A stretch of DNA of 34,401 bases from Aequorivita sp. (GCA_002715485.1 PAZL01000029.1:1-34401), one strand, 5' to 3'; counted from the stretch's first letter, positions 24,443 through 33,746 are shown. Notes: a model not told the origin generated them from the letters alone. Made by a program: numbers and translations.

Positions 24443-27400
24443 TTACATTGAAAAAGCAACGCCAAAGGTAAAGCGTACTCCTTCTTCCCCAGTAAAAACA
24501 TTAAACGTTCCGCTTAACAAATCTGCAGTATTTACCCAAAATCCGCCTCCATAAGAATTGTGAAACACATCGGAAGTATCATTTGGAACCCATACCCTTC
24601 CCACATCATAACCTCCAAAAATACCCAGCTGTATGGGTAAAAGCGCAGTCTTGAACTTATTGAAACTATAGCGCAGATCAGCACTCGCTACCGCAGCACT
24701 ACGCCCCGTAAAGCGTTCATCCCGATAGGCTCTAAGCCCCGTATCGCTTCCCAATTGGGCACCTTGGTAAAATTCAAAATTATTACCGATGTTGAATTGC
24801 CCGCGAACGTCAGTTTTTAAAACTAGTTTTCTGTTTTGGGTCAAAGCATTATAAAAAACTATTTGCGGCTTTATATAACCAAATATCCTTTCACTGTCAT
24901 CTACATTTTGGGTTCCCCCAGCCTTAAGGGAAAAATTCATGCCGCGTGTGGGGTTTACCCTGTTATCATAACTTTCGTATTGATACGTTCCTTCTGCGGA
25001 AACAAAATATTTTGTTTCGTCAAGCTCGGTGGGAGCGGGAACAACTTCGGTTATATACCTGTCATTTGTACCTTCCACTTCAATTCCTTCAAATATAGCC
25101 TTAAACTGAAATTTACTTCCATAAGGAGAGTCTTTTATCACTCCCACTGAGCCTCCATAACCGCCAATACGAACGCGATTGTAGTCCATATCAAAATCAA
25201 ATTCATATTGCGGGTTAAGGGTCTCATTCCCAAAACCGAAATAATTTTCAGAAAAATTAGGGTTCTTAAAATATCCTCCCAAAAGGAAATTCCAACTTCC
25301 GAATATATTTGCAAATTCGCCTTCATAATTGATGTCAAAACTATTGGTCGCAAAATAATAACCTGCACTTATCCTGTGCTGTTGCGAAAATGGATTTCTT
25401 TGAAAACCATTAAAGGTTAGCACATACGATGGCCCAATCTTAACACCATCATCAGGATTATAACCAATCGTTGGTAGAAAAAGGCTAATGCTTTGCTTTT
25501 GCTTTTTGTAGTCATAGGTATTATAATCATAATTATCCGTAAACTTAAAAGTTGCACCACCTTTTTCCTCTATAGTATTTTTCTTGCTTTTTTGGTCGTA
25601 AATTTTCACTTTTCGACCATTGGAAATTTTATAGGTGTCATTATTTTGCCCTCCAATAATTCTTAAAAATATAGGGTGATCACCTTTTCCTTTTACTTCA
25701 AAAACGTCATCATCATCCAAACCATATACCCAAATTGAATTAGTTTCATTTGCATCAAAAGTTCTATCAACCATTAAATCGCCCTTTTTTCCATCTTTGA
25801 TACGGTACGTTTTTATATTGGTTTTTCCTTCTGGCAAACGAGTTATTTCAAAGTAATCATCCTTATCGGTACCTGTAATGGTTTGAAGTTTTGCGAGATA
25901 TTCATAATAATCTTCCGCTATTTCAACAAGATTGTTACGTCTTCCCTTCAGTTTTTTTATTATTTCGGCAGCAGTTTCATCCTGCACTTCTGTGGGAAGG
26001 TCTTTAAATGCATCCTCAATTACCTCATCAGTAATACTTTGCTGTATAATTTCTGCTTCTTCCAGCCACGCTTGCCTTCCATTATTCTGAATTAAGGCGT
26101 GGTCCAGTTTTATTCCCGCAGCATTAAACCATTTGGTGTGTTTCAATTGCTCGTCGTAAACTTGAAATTGGCGGGAGGTATTAAAAACAGCCCGTGCCAA
26201 ATTAAATAGCCCACCGTCAAAATATGAATAAACCTGATCGCGATCGCGTGGAATGGGTTCAAAAGTTACCGTCCCGTCATCATTGTCGTGTTGGGTAAAC
26301 CGCCATTGATCATTGTGGCGATCCCAATCACCCACAAGCATGTCAAAAACCCGTGCACGTATGTAAGCCTTTTCGTTTAGCTTGTATTTTTCGTCCTCGC
26401 GTAGTTTTGCCAATAAATCGTCGGTACTTTCCATATCATCCGGATAATCAAAAATAGGCCCGGTAAAGGTTTCATCAGGTCTTTCTACTATCATATAGAG
26501 CGCATCACCGTAATCAGCATTGAAATTTCCCAAGGCTTTTTGTTTCGGAACATAATAGAGCTTTGGTTTGGTGTGCAATATATCTGCTGCTTCAGCCAAT
26601 TTAGGTATTGTAAAGGCTCCGTAAGGATGTGCAGCCGTATAGAAGTCGAGAATTAAGTCTTCGGGGATGGTATTCAGGAAATCATTTTCTATTTCCTTAT
26701 CTTTTATAATAACGGTTTGCAGAAATTGTACGGCACTCTTTTTCAAAGCCCTCATATTATAGGTTCTGCCATCTTTATCTTCCAACCGCAAAGAACGCGT
26801 CTGGTGCCCTCCACCAGCACGGATTACCTTCAATCCGCCGTAAAGGGTATCGAGCAATACTGTTTTTGCGGTAACTTCCGTTCCGTATAATTGACGGTAG
26901 TGGTCGCCCCATAAAAACTTATAAAAACCAGATTTATCAACCATTTCGTCTGTGTATACTTGCGATTTTACAGTTTCGGGAAATTTTTCATGTAGGGTTG
27001 AAAAATCGTAAGTTTCAATAGCAGGAAATATTTCCTTTTGAAAAATTAGTTGGTAATTCCCATCATTGCCAGATTTAAAGAACTCCACCTGCGAAGCACC
27101 ATTTTTACCTACATCAAGCTTTGCAAATCCTTCGTGGCCATATACAAATTGACCATATTGTCCAAGTGCGGCAGCAGTAGCGCCAGAGCCGGCACCAGAT
27201 ACAATTTGTTTTACCGTGCCGTCATCATTGTACTGTAGTGACTCATCATGACCAGAAACAAATACAAGGCGTTCCAAATCTTTGGTGAGCACTTTAAGAC
27301 GGCTCATTAAGGCATTATAACGTTCATTATAGCGGTCTTGTTTAGAGATTGCTCCCTGAATTTTTACCTGTTTGATAAGAGTGCTAAAAAAATCTTTGTG

Positions 27401-28120
27401 TATTGCTGGATATTTTCCACCGTGCTCACCATACGTAATCAAGGGGTGGTACATTGCGAAAACAATTGTTTTTGTAGCATTCTTCTTCAATTCTCCCTCT
27501 ATTTCTATAAACAATTTTTCACGTGTTTTTATATCGCACTTATCGTTCATTTTAGCGTTGCTGTCCCAGTCTTCCAAGAACCATTGGGTATCTAAGGCAA
27601 TCAGATGTACATTATCATTAATATCGATACTTTCAAGTGGGCAACCATTATTTGGCTGCAATACATCGGCATCGTTAAATCGTGCTTTAAGAAAATCCTC
27701 TTCAAGTTCTAAGCCGTCCACACCACCTATCCAGTCGCGGTTACCAGGCAATACCACTACCTTTCCCTTAAATCCTTTCAAGGCGTCTATTTGCATTTGC
27801 ATCCCCTTAGCAGCCTTTGCTTTTGCAACTTCATCCTTTGGTGGCATGCCCGAAGGATAAAAGCTATTTCCCAAAAACAACACATAGCTGTCTTCAGAAT
27901 TATTTTCTGCTATATATTTCTTTAAGGATTGAAGTGATTTTGAAGAATTTTCATCTGATTTTCCGACATTGCCAATAAGATAAAAAGTCTTATCAATAGT
28001 ATTCTTGGAAAGTGGTTGTGAAATTTCTGAATTGGGGTTTTTATATTGTGGATTGTAGGTTGCACAAGCTGATAAAAGCGCGGTGACAACAAAAGTTATA
28101 AAGATGTTAATTTTATTCAT
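24443..28120 (-). CDS. Paralogous barrel lipoprotein with degenerate phosphoesterase site
   Basis: 1225 aa, same architecture as the gene after it: lipobox LSAC (Cys19), phosphoesterase-like domain, middle domain, surface-antigen barrel. The phosphoesterase motifs have decayed: GNVG for GDAG (Asn51), LGNSFY for LGDNIY, GNRD for GNHE, MYHP for MHHP and GHDES for GHDHN. Most metal ligands are therefore lost. The middle domain is better kept: GGGHQTRSL at 436-444, RALKK at 457-461, GDWDRHNDQW at 597-606 and PRDRDQ at 624-629, resembling a kinase Gly-loop, lysine, DRHxxN/Q loop and metal-binding Asp. The Omp85 loop motif reads LRAYRDERF, with Ala for Gly. First gene of a two-gene operon, divergent from the HD-domain gene across 52 bases. 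Confidence 0.88.
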   Translation of the reverse strand: MNKINIFITFVVTALLSACATYNPQYKNPNSEISQPLSKNTIDKTFYLIGNVGKSDENSSKSLQSLKKYIAENNSEDSYVLFLGNSFYPSGMPPKDEVAKAKAAKGMQMQIDALKGFKGKVVVLPGNRDWIGGVDGLELEEDFLKARFNDADVLQPNNGCPLESIDINDNVHLIALDTQWFLEDWDSNAKMNDKCDIKTREKLFIEIEGELKKNATKTIVFAMYHPLITYGEHGGKYPAIHKDFFSTLIKQVKIQGAISKQDRYNERYNALMSRLKVLTKDLERLVFVSGHDESLQYNDDGTVKQIVSGAGSGATAAALGQYGQFVYGHEGFAKLDVGKNGASQVEFFKSGNDGNYQLIFQKEIFPAIETYDFSTLHEKFPETVKSQVYTDEMVDKSGFYKFLWGDHYRQLYGTEVTAKTVLLDTLYGGLKVIRAGGGHQTRSLRLEDKDGRTYNMRALKKSAVQFLQTVIIKDKEIENDFLNTIPEDLILDFYTAAHPYGAFTIPKLAEAADILHTKPKLYYVPKQKALGNFNADYGDALYMIVERPDETFTGPIFDYPDDMESTDDLLAKLREDEKYKLNEKAYIRARVFDMLVGDWDRHNDQWRFTQHDNDDGTVTFEPIPRDRDQVYSYFDGGLFNLARAVFNTSRQFQVYDEQLKHTKWFNAAGIKLDHALIQNNGRQAWLEEAEIIQQSITDEVIEDAFKDLPTEVQDETAAEIIKKLKGRRNNLVEIAEDYYEYLAKLQTITGTDKDDYFEITRLPEGKTNIKTYRIKDGKKGDLMVDRTFDANETNSIWVYGLDDDDVFEVKGKGDHPIFLRIIGGQNNDTYKISNGRKVKIYDQKSKKNTIEEKGGATFKFTDNYDYNTYDYKKQKQSISLFLPTIGYNPDDGVKIGPSYVLTFNGFQRNPFSQQHRISAGYYFATNSFDINYEGEFANIFGSWNFLLGGYFKNPNFSENYFGFGNETLNPQYEFDFDMDYNRVRIGGYGGSVGVIKDSPYGSKFQFKAIFEGIEVEGTNDRYITEVVPAPTELDETKYFVSAEGTYQYESYDNRVNPTRGMNFSLKAGGTQNVDDSERIFGYIKPQIVFYNALTQNRKLVLKTDVRGQFNIGNNFEFYQGAQLGSDTGLRAYRDERFTGRSAAVASADLRYSFNKFKTALLPIQLGIFGGYDVGRVWVPNDTSDVFHNSYGGGFWVNTADLLSGTFNVFTGEEGVRFTFGVAFSM

Positions 28121-28172
28121 ATATATTTATGTGCGTTGATTTTTTACTACTTTGGATACTTAAAAAAAATGT

Positions 28173-29357
28173 ATGAGCAATATTGTTGAGGCTGCAGATA
28201 ATTTCATCTTTCAACTGTTTAAGGATAAACTTCCAAGCACTTTCGTATATCACAATTATACCCATTCAAAACGTGTTTATAAAAGTATAAATGAAATTAT
28301 TGAAAACTCCCAAATTGATGTTAAAGATGCTACAATACTGCGATTGGCGGCTCTGCTTCATGATACCGGATACATAATTGGACGGGAAAATCACGAGGAG
28401 GAAAGTGTAAAAATTGCCAATAAATTTTTAAAGGAACATAAGGTAGAAGATGATATTATAAAGGGTGTAGAAAAATGTATTCTTGCCACAAAATTTAAGG
28501 ATACCACTCCACAATCTGAACTTGAAAAGGCAATTCGTGATGCAGATTCATCTCACTTTGGTAAGGATTATTTTGAGGAAGCTAGTGAATTTTTAAGACA
28601 GGAGTATCTATTCCAAAATGTCCATAATTATACTTCCAGGGAATGGTTGGATGAGAATATAAAAGTATTGGTAGAAAACCATCAATTCTATACCGAATAC
28701 GCTTTAAAGGAATGGCAGCCCGTAAAAGAGGAAAATCTTGCTGATCTGTTGAGCAAACGAAAAAAAAGAAAGGAAAAAATCCAGAAAGAACGTGTAAAGG
28801 CAAAGCTAAAGGCACAATATAAAAATGACAGCCCCGAACGCGGCATACAAACCTTTTATAGAACGGCCTTAAGAAACCATATGAAGTTGAGCGATATTGC
28901 TGATACAAAAGCGAATATCATGCTTTCTGTAAATGCAATTATCATTTCGTTGGTGCTTTCCAATCTTATCTCAAAATTGGATAACAACAATTACTTGATA
29001 ATTCCTACTGCCATATTTGTAATATTTAGTGCCATAACAATGATACTGGCTGTAATCGCCACTCGTCCAAATGTTACACGTGGTGAGTTTACGAAGGAAG
29101 ATGTGGCCAATAGAACCGTAAACCTTACTTTCTTTGGAAACTTCCACAAAATGGAACTGGAGCAATACGAATGGGCCATCGAGGAACTTCTTAAGGATAG
29201 AAATTATGTATACAAATCCCTAACAAAGGATTTGTATTTCTTAGGAAAAGTGCTGGATAGAAAATATCGGATTTTAAGACTTACTTACACAATTTTTGTA
29301 GCCGGAACTATTATATCGTTGATATCCTTTGCAGTTTTCTTTTATTTGGAAGTATAA
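28173..29357 (+). CDS. HD phosphohydrolase fused to a Pycsar-effector-like membrane domain
   Basis: 394 aa. The N-terminal HD domain (about 1-180) keeps its metal ligands: HNYTHS (His27/His31), LLHDTGY (His63-Asp64), NHEEES (His74) and RDADSSHFG (Asp123/125). A lysine-rich coiled linker (about 190-215) leads to a membrane domain with helices at about 247-267, 275-297 and 374-392. That region matches my recollection of the PycTM/Pycsar effector family (LRNHMKLSDIADTKANIMLSVNAIIIS in two parts: LSDIADTKANIML, then helix 1). Such effectors are thought to disrupt membranes when a cyclic pyrimidine nucleotide binds. No cyclase is adjacent. The HD domain might cleave the nucleotide or sense it. This may equally be a housekeeping signalling protein, since the same fusion appears common in Flavobacteriia. 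Confidence 0.85.
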   Translation: MSNIVEAADNFIFQLFKDKLPSTFVYHNYTHSKRVYKSINEIIENSQIDVKDATILRLAALLHDTGYIIGRENHEEESVKIANKFLKEHKVEDDIIKGVEKCILATKFKDTTPQSELEKAIRDADSSHFGKDYFEEASEFLRQEYLFQNVHNYTSREWLDENIKVLVENHQFYTEYALKEWQPVKEENLADLLSKRKKRKEKIQKERVKAKLKAQYKNDSPERGIQTFYRTALRNHMKLSDIADTKANIMLSVNAIIISLVLSNLISKLDNNNYLIIPTAIFVIFSAITMILAVIATRPNVTRGEFTKEDVANRTVNLTFFGNFHKMELEQYEWAIEELLKDRNYVYKSLTKDLYFLGKVLDRKYRILRLTYTIFVAGTIISLISFAVFFYLEV

Positions 29358-31724
29358 TTAATGCTCGATTTGCGAGATTAGATCTTCGTAAGTGTAGTAT
29401 TCCTTAACCTTGTCGTTGCTTTTACTGTAAAGCACCTTCACACGTAAAGCTTTTAGGCCAGTAACCCCTTGCAGATCCTCAAGTTCGAGTATTTCGATTT
29501 CTGTATCTATCATTTTTTGATGTTGCAGAAAAGACAAATATTTTAAATATTCTTCCTCGTCTTCTTTTTGGGAATAGATAATGGCTATTTTTCCGGGCTC
29601 TGTAATACGTTGGTCTGTGCCCTTTATGTTCGCTTTGTCCACTCGTTTTTTCACAACCTCATAGCGTGCATTATATGTTCCGTCAACGTCAAAGCGTTTT
29701 TCATCCATTCTAAAACGAAGTGATAATGAGCCATTAAACACTAAAAGCATTGAAGCTACATTGAGCCCCATGGGAAGCGAATCTTTAAAACGGTAAAAAC
29801 TGTTTTCCATCTCGCACATTACCTGCAACTGCCATAAACGTAGGTTTTTTAAATATATCTTATTAAAGGAACGCTCTTTCGTTATAGCTTCACCAATATA
29901 AAGATTATGTTCTACCCCATCTGTTTTAAAGCGCTCATAGTAATGTGGGTACATCTTTTGTGCATCTTGCTGCTTTCGGTCTAAAATAGCTGCAAGTCTT
30001 TTGTTAATTTGCATAACTGTCTCGTCGTAATCCTTTCGGAATTTATAGACAAAACCAGTATTTATATCTATGAGTTTGTAATACTCATCCACCCACTCCC
30101 TGTAAGTATCGTTTTTCTGCCTTATATGTTTTAGCAATGGGATGATTTCGGAAGAGATGAAATTCATAATCTTCCGCTCGGTATCAACCTGCAGATTTTC
30201 CTGAATCTCTTTTGAAAAACTTGCTATGCTAAACTTCATCTGCTCAAATATGGGGAGCGATGTTTGGTTGGAAAGTTTATTTAAAAGACTATCAATGTAA
30301 TTTAGCTGAAGAATAAGGTCTTGCTTTGTGGCTTCATTCCTGGCCTCAGAAGAGCCCTTAATATCGGTTTGTCCATATAATGGATAAATATCCTCAAAAA
30401 CTATTTCCCTAAAAAATGTAGGATTCCCGTCGTTAATGGTGTTGAGATATCGTTTTGCCTCTTGGCGGAATTTCCAGTGTACGCTGCTGTGTATGGCAGT
30501 ACATTCCTCTTGGATTATAAGTTCAAGTTCATTTTCAAGGTTTTCTTTGGAGCGCACAACAGAGTCAACCAGAAAAGGCATAATATCGCGCAGCTTATTG
30601 GCATTAATTGTATTTAAGTCATTTGCATTGGCCGAAACCAGTTCCAAAACTCCTAAAATTTTATCATCGTGTACAATAGAAGCAAAAATGGCGCTCCTCA
30701 TTCCCTGATCCAGCATTTTTTTATAGAGCAGGTTTTCTGGGTACATTTCATGATACCGTCCGGCATCCGTTACGCAATAAAACTCCTTCTGCTTAAAAAG
30801 GGTATAATAGGAAGCACTGCAAAGCGCATCCTTACTTAATTGCGATTTTTTACTATTGAGAATAAAGCTTGGGATTTCCTTAAATAAGGTTCTTTCAAAA
30901 GATTCGGTTTCCTCATTGTAATCCGTAAAACCAATCATTAATTCCTTTAAATCGAATATGGAACGGAAAATGCGGCTAAACTCGGTATTCGCAAAGCCAC
31001 CATTTTTTTCCAAACGTAACAGATTCGATTTAAAATCTGAAATGGAAACATTTAGGGTAACATCTGTTAAAGAGGCAATTACAAAACCATTGAAAATCCA
31101 ACTTTCGGGCGGAAATTTTTCTTTCCAAACAGAAACATCTTCAAAACTTTCCAAGAGTTCATTAATATCTTCTTCAGATATATCTTTGGCCTTATCGGTT
31201 TTTTGAATTTCTACAAAGTCTGCATTATAAAGCAACCTATAGTTTTTAACCATTCCCCGCTCATCGGGAATATTGTAATAGTAGGAACGCCTAAAGTCAA
31301 CTTTCTTACCATAATAAGCCCCTAAAATAATACTGCAACCCATGATATAAAATTGATCTTCATCAAAATTTATGATATCCAATTTAAAATCGGATCCAGC
31401 TGCCGCAATTATATTTTTATAGCGTTGAGTACTTTTAAAAGCTACGTCTTGGAAAGGAATGGTTGCAAACTTGATTTCATTTTTACCCAATGCCGATGGA
31501 AACAAAGGGTTCATAATTGTATTTATCTGTTCCTTATATTCTGATAGCTTATTAAAATCACTAATTCCTTCAGATAACTGTGGAAATTTTTCTTCAACTG
31601 AAAGGATTTGGGCAGCAAGATTTCTCTCTGCTTCGGTTTCGGGCGTATTATCCTTATAGGCATCAAAGACTTTTTTGAAACCTATTTTTAATTTTAATGG
31701 AAAGTCCCTTTTCAATTTCTTCAT
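29358..31724 (-). CDS. GAF-domain protein of unknown function
   Basis: 788 aa, soluble, no signal peptide. Residues 1-240 form an uncharacterised region containing KFATIPFQDVAFKSTQRY and a tyrosine-rich FRRSYYYNIPDERGM. A GAF-like sensor domain spans about 245-395 (YYTLFKQKEFYCVTDAGRYH, then MRSAIFASIVHDDKILGVLEL). The remainder is mostly helical, with a small C-terminal alpha/beta part (KIAIIYSQKEDEEEYLKYLS). I see no histidine kinase, GGDEF, EAL or cyclase catalytic motifs. It is convergent with the HD-domain gene and the two stop codons abut exactly (29357/29358), with no terminator between. Function unknown; a nucleotide- or ligand-sensing role is only a guess. Confidence 0.8.
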   Translation of the reverse strand: MKKLKRDFPLKLKIGFKKVFDAYKDNTPETEAERNLAAQILSVEEKFPQLSEGISDFNKLSEYKEQINTIMNPLFPSALGKNEIKFATIPFQDVAFKSTQRYKNIIAAAGSDFKLDIINFDEDQFYIMGCSIILGAYYGKKVDFRRSYYYNIPDERGMVKNYRLLYNADFVEIQKTDKAKDISEEDINELLESFEDVSVWKEKFPPESWIFNGFVIASLTDVTLNVSISDFKSNLLRLEKNGGFANTEFSRIFRSIFDLKELMIGFTDYNEETESFERTLFKEIPSFILNSKKSQLSKDALCSASYYTLFKQKEFYCVTDAGRYHEMYPENLLYKKMLDQGMRSAIFASIVHDDKILGVLELVSANANDLNTINANKLRDIMPFLVDSVVRSKENLENELELIIQEECTAIHSSVHWKFRQEAKRYLNTINDGNPTFFREIVFEDIYPLYGQTDIKGSSEARNEATKQDLILQLNYIDSLLNKLSNQTSLPIFEQMKFSIASFSKEIQENLQVDTERKIMNFISSEIIPLLKHIRQKNDTYREWVDEYYKLIDINTGFVYKFRKDYDETVMQINKRLAAILDRKQQDAQKMYPHYYERFKTDGVEHNLYIGEAITKERSFNKIYLKNLRLWQLQVMCEMENSFYRFKDSLPMGLNVASMLLVFNGSLSLRFRMDEKRFDVDGTYNARYEVVKKRVDKANIKGTDQRITEPGKIAIIYSQKEDEEEYLKYLSFLQHQKMIDTEIEILELEDLQGVTGLKALRVKVLYSKSNDKVKEYYTYEDLISQIEH

Positions 31725-31825
31725 GAGAAGTTATTTAATGGATAAAAGTAAAGGTTAATAGCGCCATTATATGTTAATAAATAATAAAAAAATAGCTCAT
31801 TTCGCACATTAAGAGAATAAACAGC

Positions 31826-31833
31826 TATTTTTG
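31826..31833 (+). promoter_or_regulatory. -7 box for the thioredoxin lipoprotein gene
   Basis: TATTTTTG matches TAnnTTTG exactly, 27 bases before the ATG at 31860. The 135-base gap is shared with the divergent GAF gene. No clear -33 element. Confidence 0.5.
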
Positions 31834-31859
31834 CCACAATCTTAAAAAAAGACAAATTT

Positions 31860-32975
31860 ATGAGACTGATTTTAGCTTTACTTTTAACAATTTCATTAAT
31901 CTCCTGCAATAAAGATACCAATTCATATAAGCTTGAAGGCGATGCGGTTGGTTTTGCGGATGGTACTGAAATGTATCTTTATACCTTGGAAAACAAACAA
32001 CCAAAGTTACTGGATACCATTACAATCAATCAAGGAAAATTTTCTGCAACCTATCCCAAAAAAGAAAATTCAAGCCTTAACTTCCTAAGGGTTAACGAAG
32101 TACAAGGCTCAGTTCTATTCTTTCCTGAAAATGTAGATATGAAAGCAACCATTTACAAAGATAGTATCCAAGCTTCACGTGTATCGGGCGGTAAACAGAA
32201 TGAAGCTTATACTGAGTTTGTAAATAGAATGACTGCTTTCAATAAAAGAAAACAAGAGAGCATGGAGCGTTTTCGTGCCGCAAAGCAGGCAAATGATACT
32301 GAGGCAATTGCACAGATTCAAAGCCAAAACCTAAACATACTGGCAGAAGAGACTGAATACAAAAAAGAGTTTTTAGACAATAACAACAACACATTATTTG
32401 CAGCTATGCTTATTTCTGAAATGGTTGGCAGGCAAGAACTTACTCCAGCCGAAGCCTCTGCATACCTTGAAAAGATGGATGCCAAAATAGCTTCAACAGA
32501 AATTGTGAAAGATCTAAAAACTAACCTTGAGGCAATGAAAAAAGCAGAAATAGGCAACGCTGCTCCCAATTTCAGCGCTCCTACTCCTAGCGGTGAAATG
32601 CTGTCATTAAAAGATGCCCTTGGCAAATATACCATTATCGACTTCTGGGCATCTTGGTGCCGCCCCTGTAGAATTGAAAACCCAAATGTGGTAAAGGTCT
32701 ACAATCAATATCACGATAAAGGTTTAAATATCATAAGTGTTTCTTTAGATAAAGCAGGACAAAAAGACAAATGGTTACAAGCCATACAAGATGATAAAAT
32801 GGATTGGTACCACGTTTCCAACCTTCAGTTTTGGCAGGATCCTATTGCACAGCAGTATAGCGTTAGGTCTATACCCGCAACTTTTCTTTTGGATGAAAAT
32901 GGAATCATTATTGACAAAAACCTTCGAGGAGCAGCATTGGAAGCAAAAATTGCTACACTTTTAGGTACGGAATAA
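31860..32975 (+). CDS. TlpA-like thiol-disulfide oxidoreductase lipoprotein
   Basis: 371 aa. The lipoprotein signal ends SLISC (Cys16). An N-terminal DUF4369-type beta domain (about 22-115) and a helical linker (about 115-230) precede a TlpA/AhpC-type thioredoxin domain. The active site is WCRPC (Cys267, Cys270) in FWASWCRPCRIENP, and the cis-proline loop is RSIPATFLL. It is predicted to be a periplasm-facing reductase for protein thiols or c-type cytochrome maturation, as for other Bacteroidota proteins of this type. Single-gene unit with its own -7 box and a strong terminator. Confidence 0.93.
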   Translation: MRLILALLLTISLISCNKDTNSYKLEGDAVGFADGTEMYLYTLENKQPKLLDTITINQGKFSATYPKKENSSLNFLRVNEVQGSVLFFPENVDMKATIYKDSIQASRVSGGKQNEAYTEFVNRMTAFNKRKQESMERFRAAKQANDTEAIAQIQSQNLNILAEETEYKKEFLDNNNNTLFAAMLISEMVGRQELTPAEASAYLEKMDAKIASTEIVKDLKTNLEAMKKAEIGNAAPNFSAPTPSGEMLSLKDALGKYTIIDFWASWCRPCRIENPNVVKVYNQYHDKGLNIISVSLDKAGQKDKWLQAIQDDKMDWYHVSNLQFWQDPIAQQYSVRSIPATFLLDENGIIIDKNLRGAALEAKIATLLGTE

Positions 32976-32994
32976 TCAGATAAAATTTAAATGT

Positions 32995-33030
32995 AAAAAG
33001 CCTCAGTTTAAGTTAAAACTGAGGCTTTTT
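32995..33030. terminator. Strong bidirectional terminator
   Basis: A 15-bp perfect stem, AAAAAGCCTCAGTTT paired with AAACTGAGGCTTTTT, with a 6-base loop AAGTTA. It has A and T tracts on both sides and sits between the convergent thioredoxin and SIMPL genes. Confidence 0.92.
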
Positions 33031-33047
33031 ATTTGGGAAAAAATTAT

Positions 33048-33734
33048 TTAGTTCAGTAGAAAGCTAACGTTTACCGTTGTTCTAATTTCCATTTCGCCAG
33101 GTGCGATTGTTTGTTCCCCACTTCCCGAAGAAGAATCCATCATTGCCATTTTATACATAGGTCTTGGTCCGCCAGGATTACTTAATTCACTAATAGAAAC
33201 TGCTTTGCCAACCATTTGGTTTAGTACTGAAGCATATTCCTTGGCTTTCATTTGGGCATTTTCAACAGCTTTTTTTCTAGCTTCGCTTTTTAGTGATTCT
33301 TCTTTTGAAGAAGAAAAGCTCACGCCATCAATCCTGTTAATTCCAGTATCTATCAAACCTTTCATTACTGCCTCATATTTTTTAAGATCACGCAATTTTA
33401 CCGAAAGTGATTGATTGGCAGCAAAGGTGTATGTTTTGCTGTTATAATCATAATTCTTGTTAAGGTTCATATACTCTGTTTTCACGTCCTTATCTGCAAT
33501 ATCCATTTTCTTTAGAAATTTTAAAACTTCATTAATGGTTGCATCGTTTTGTTCTTTAAGCGTTTTTGTATTTTCTCCAGTGTTTTCAACGCGAATGTTA
33601 ATTGTTACTTCATCTGGAACTACGCGAACAATCCCTTCGCCGGTAACATCTATTGTGTTTGGTGGTAATGCGTTTTGAGCCATTGCGGTAGTGGTTGTAA
33701 TTGCTAAGATTAATAGTATTTGTAAGGTTTTCAT
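33048..33734 (-). CDS. SIMPL-domain (DUF541) periplasmic protein
   Basis: 228 aa with a signal peptide cleaved after about residue 19 (TTTAMAQ). One SIMPL domain covers the rest. Typical motifs are IDVTGEGIVRVVPDEVTI at about 28-45, TYTFAANQSLSVKLRD near 101-116 and RKKAVENAQMKAKEYA near 153-168. SIMPL proteins form oligomeric rings and are linked to stress or envelope functions, but the molecular role is not settled. It follows the rhomboid gene by 12 bases on the same strand, so they may be co-transcribed. Confidence 0.92.
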   Translation of the reverse strand: MKTLQILLILAITTTTAMAQNALPPNTIDVTGEGIVRVVPDEVTINIRVENTGENTKTLKEQNDATINEVLKFLKKMDIADKDVKTEYMNLNKNYDYNSKTYTFAANQSLSVKLRDLKKYEAVMKGLIDTGINRIDGVSFSSSKEESLKSEARKKAVENAQMKAKEYASVLNQMVGKAVSISELSNPGGPRPMYKMAMMDSSSGSGEQTIAPGEMEIRTTVNVSFLLN

Positions 33735-33746
33735 AGTTTTTAATTT

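Noticed and set aside
27372-27860. 162-aa plus-strand frame antisense to the 1225-aa protein
   Set aside because: Long but serine-rich, of low-complexity composition typical of an antisense shadow; no promoter and no recognisable domain.
28121-28172. Clear promoter for the HD-domain gene
   Set aside because: The closest match, CTACTTTG at 28147-28154, deviates from TAnnTTTG at the key TA and has no -33 box at proper spacing.
31721-31921. 66-aa frame on the minus strand between the GAF and thioredoxin genes
   Set aside because: It overlaps the promoter and signal peptide of the thioredoxin gene, lacks family features and looks like a shadow frame.
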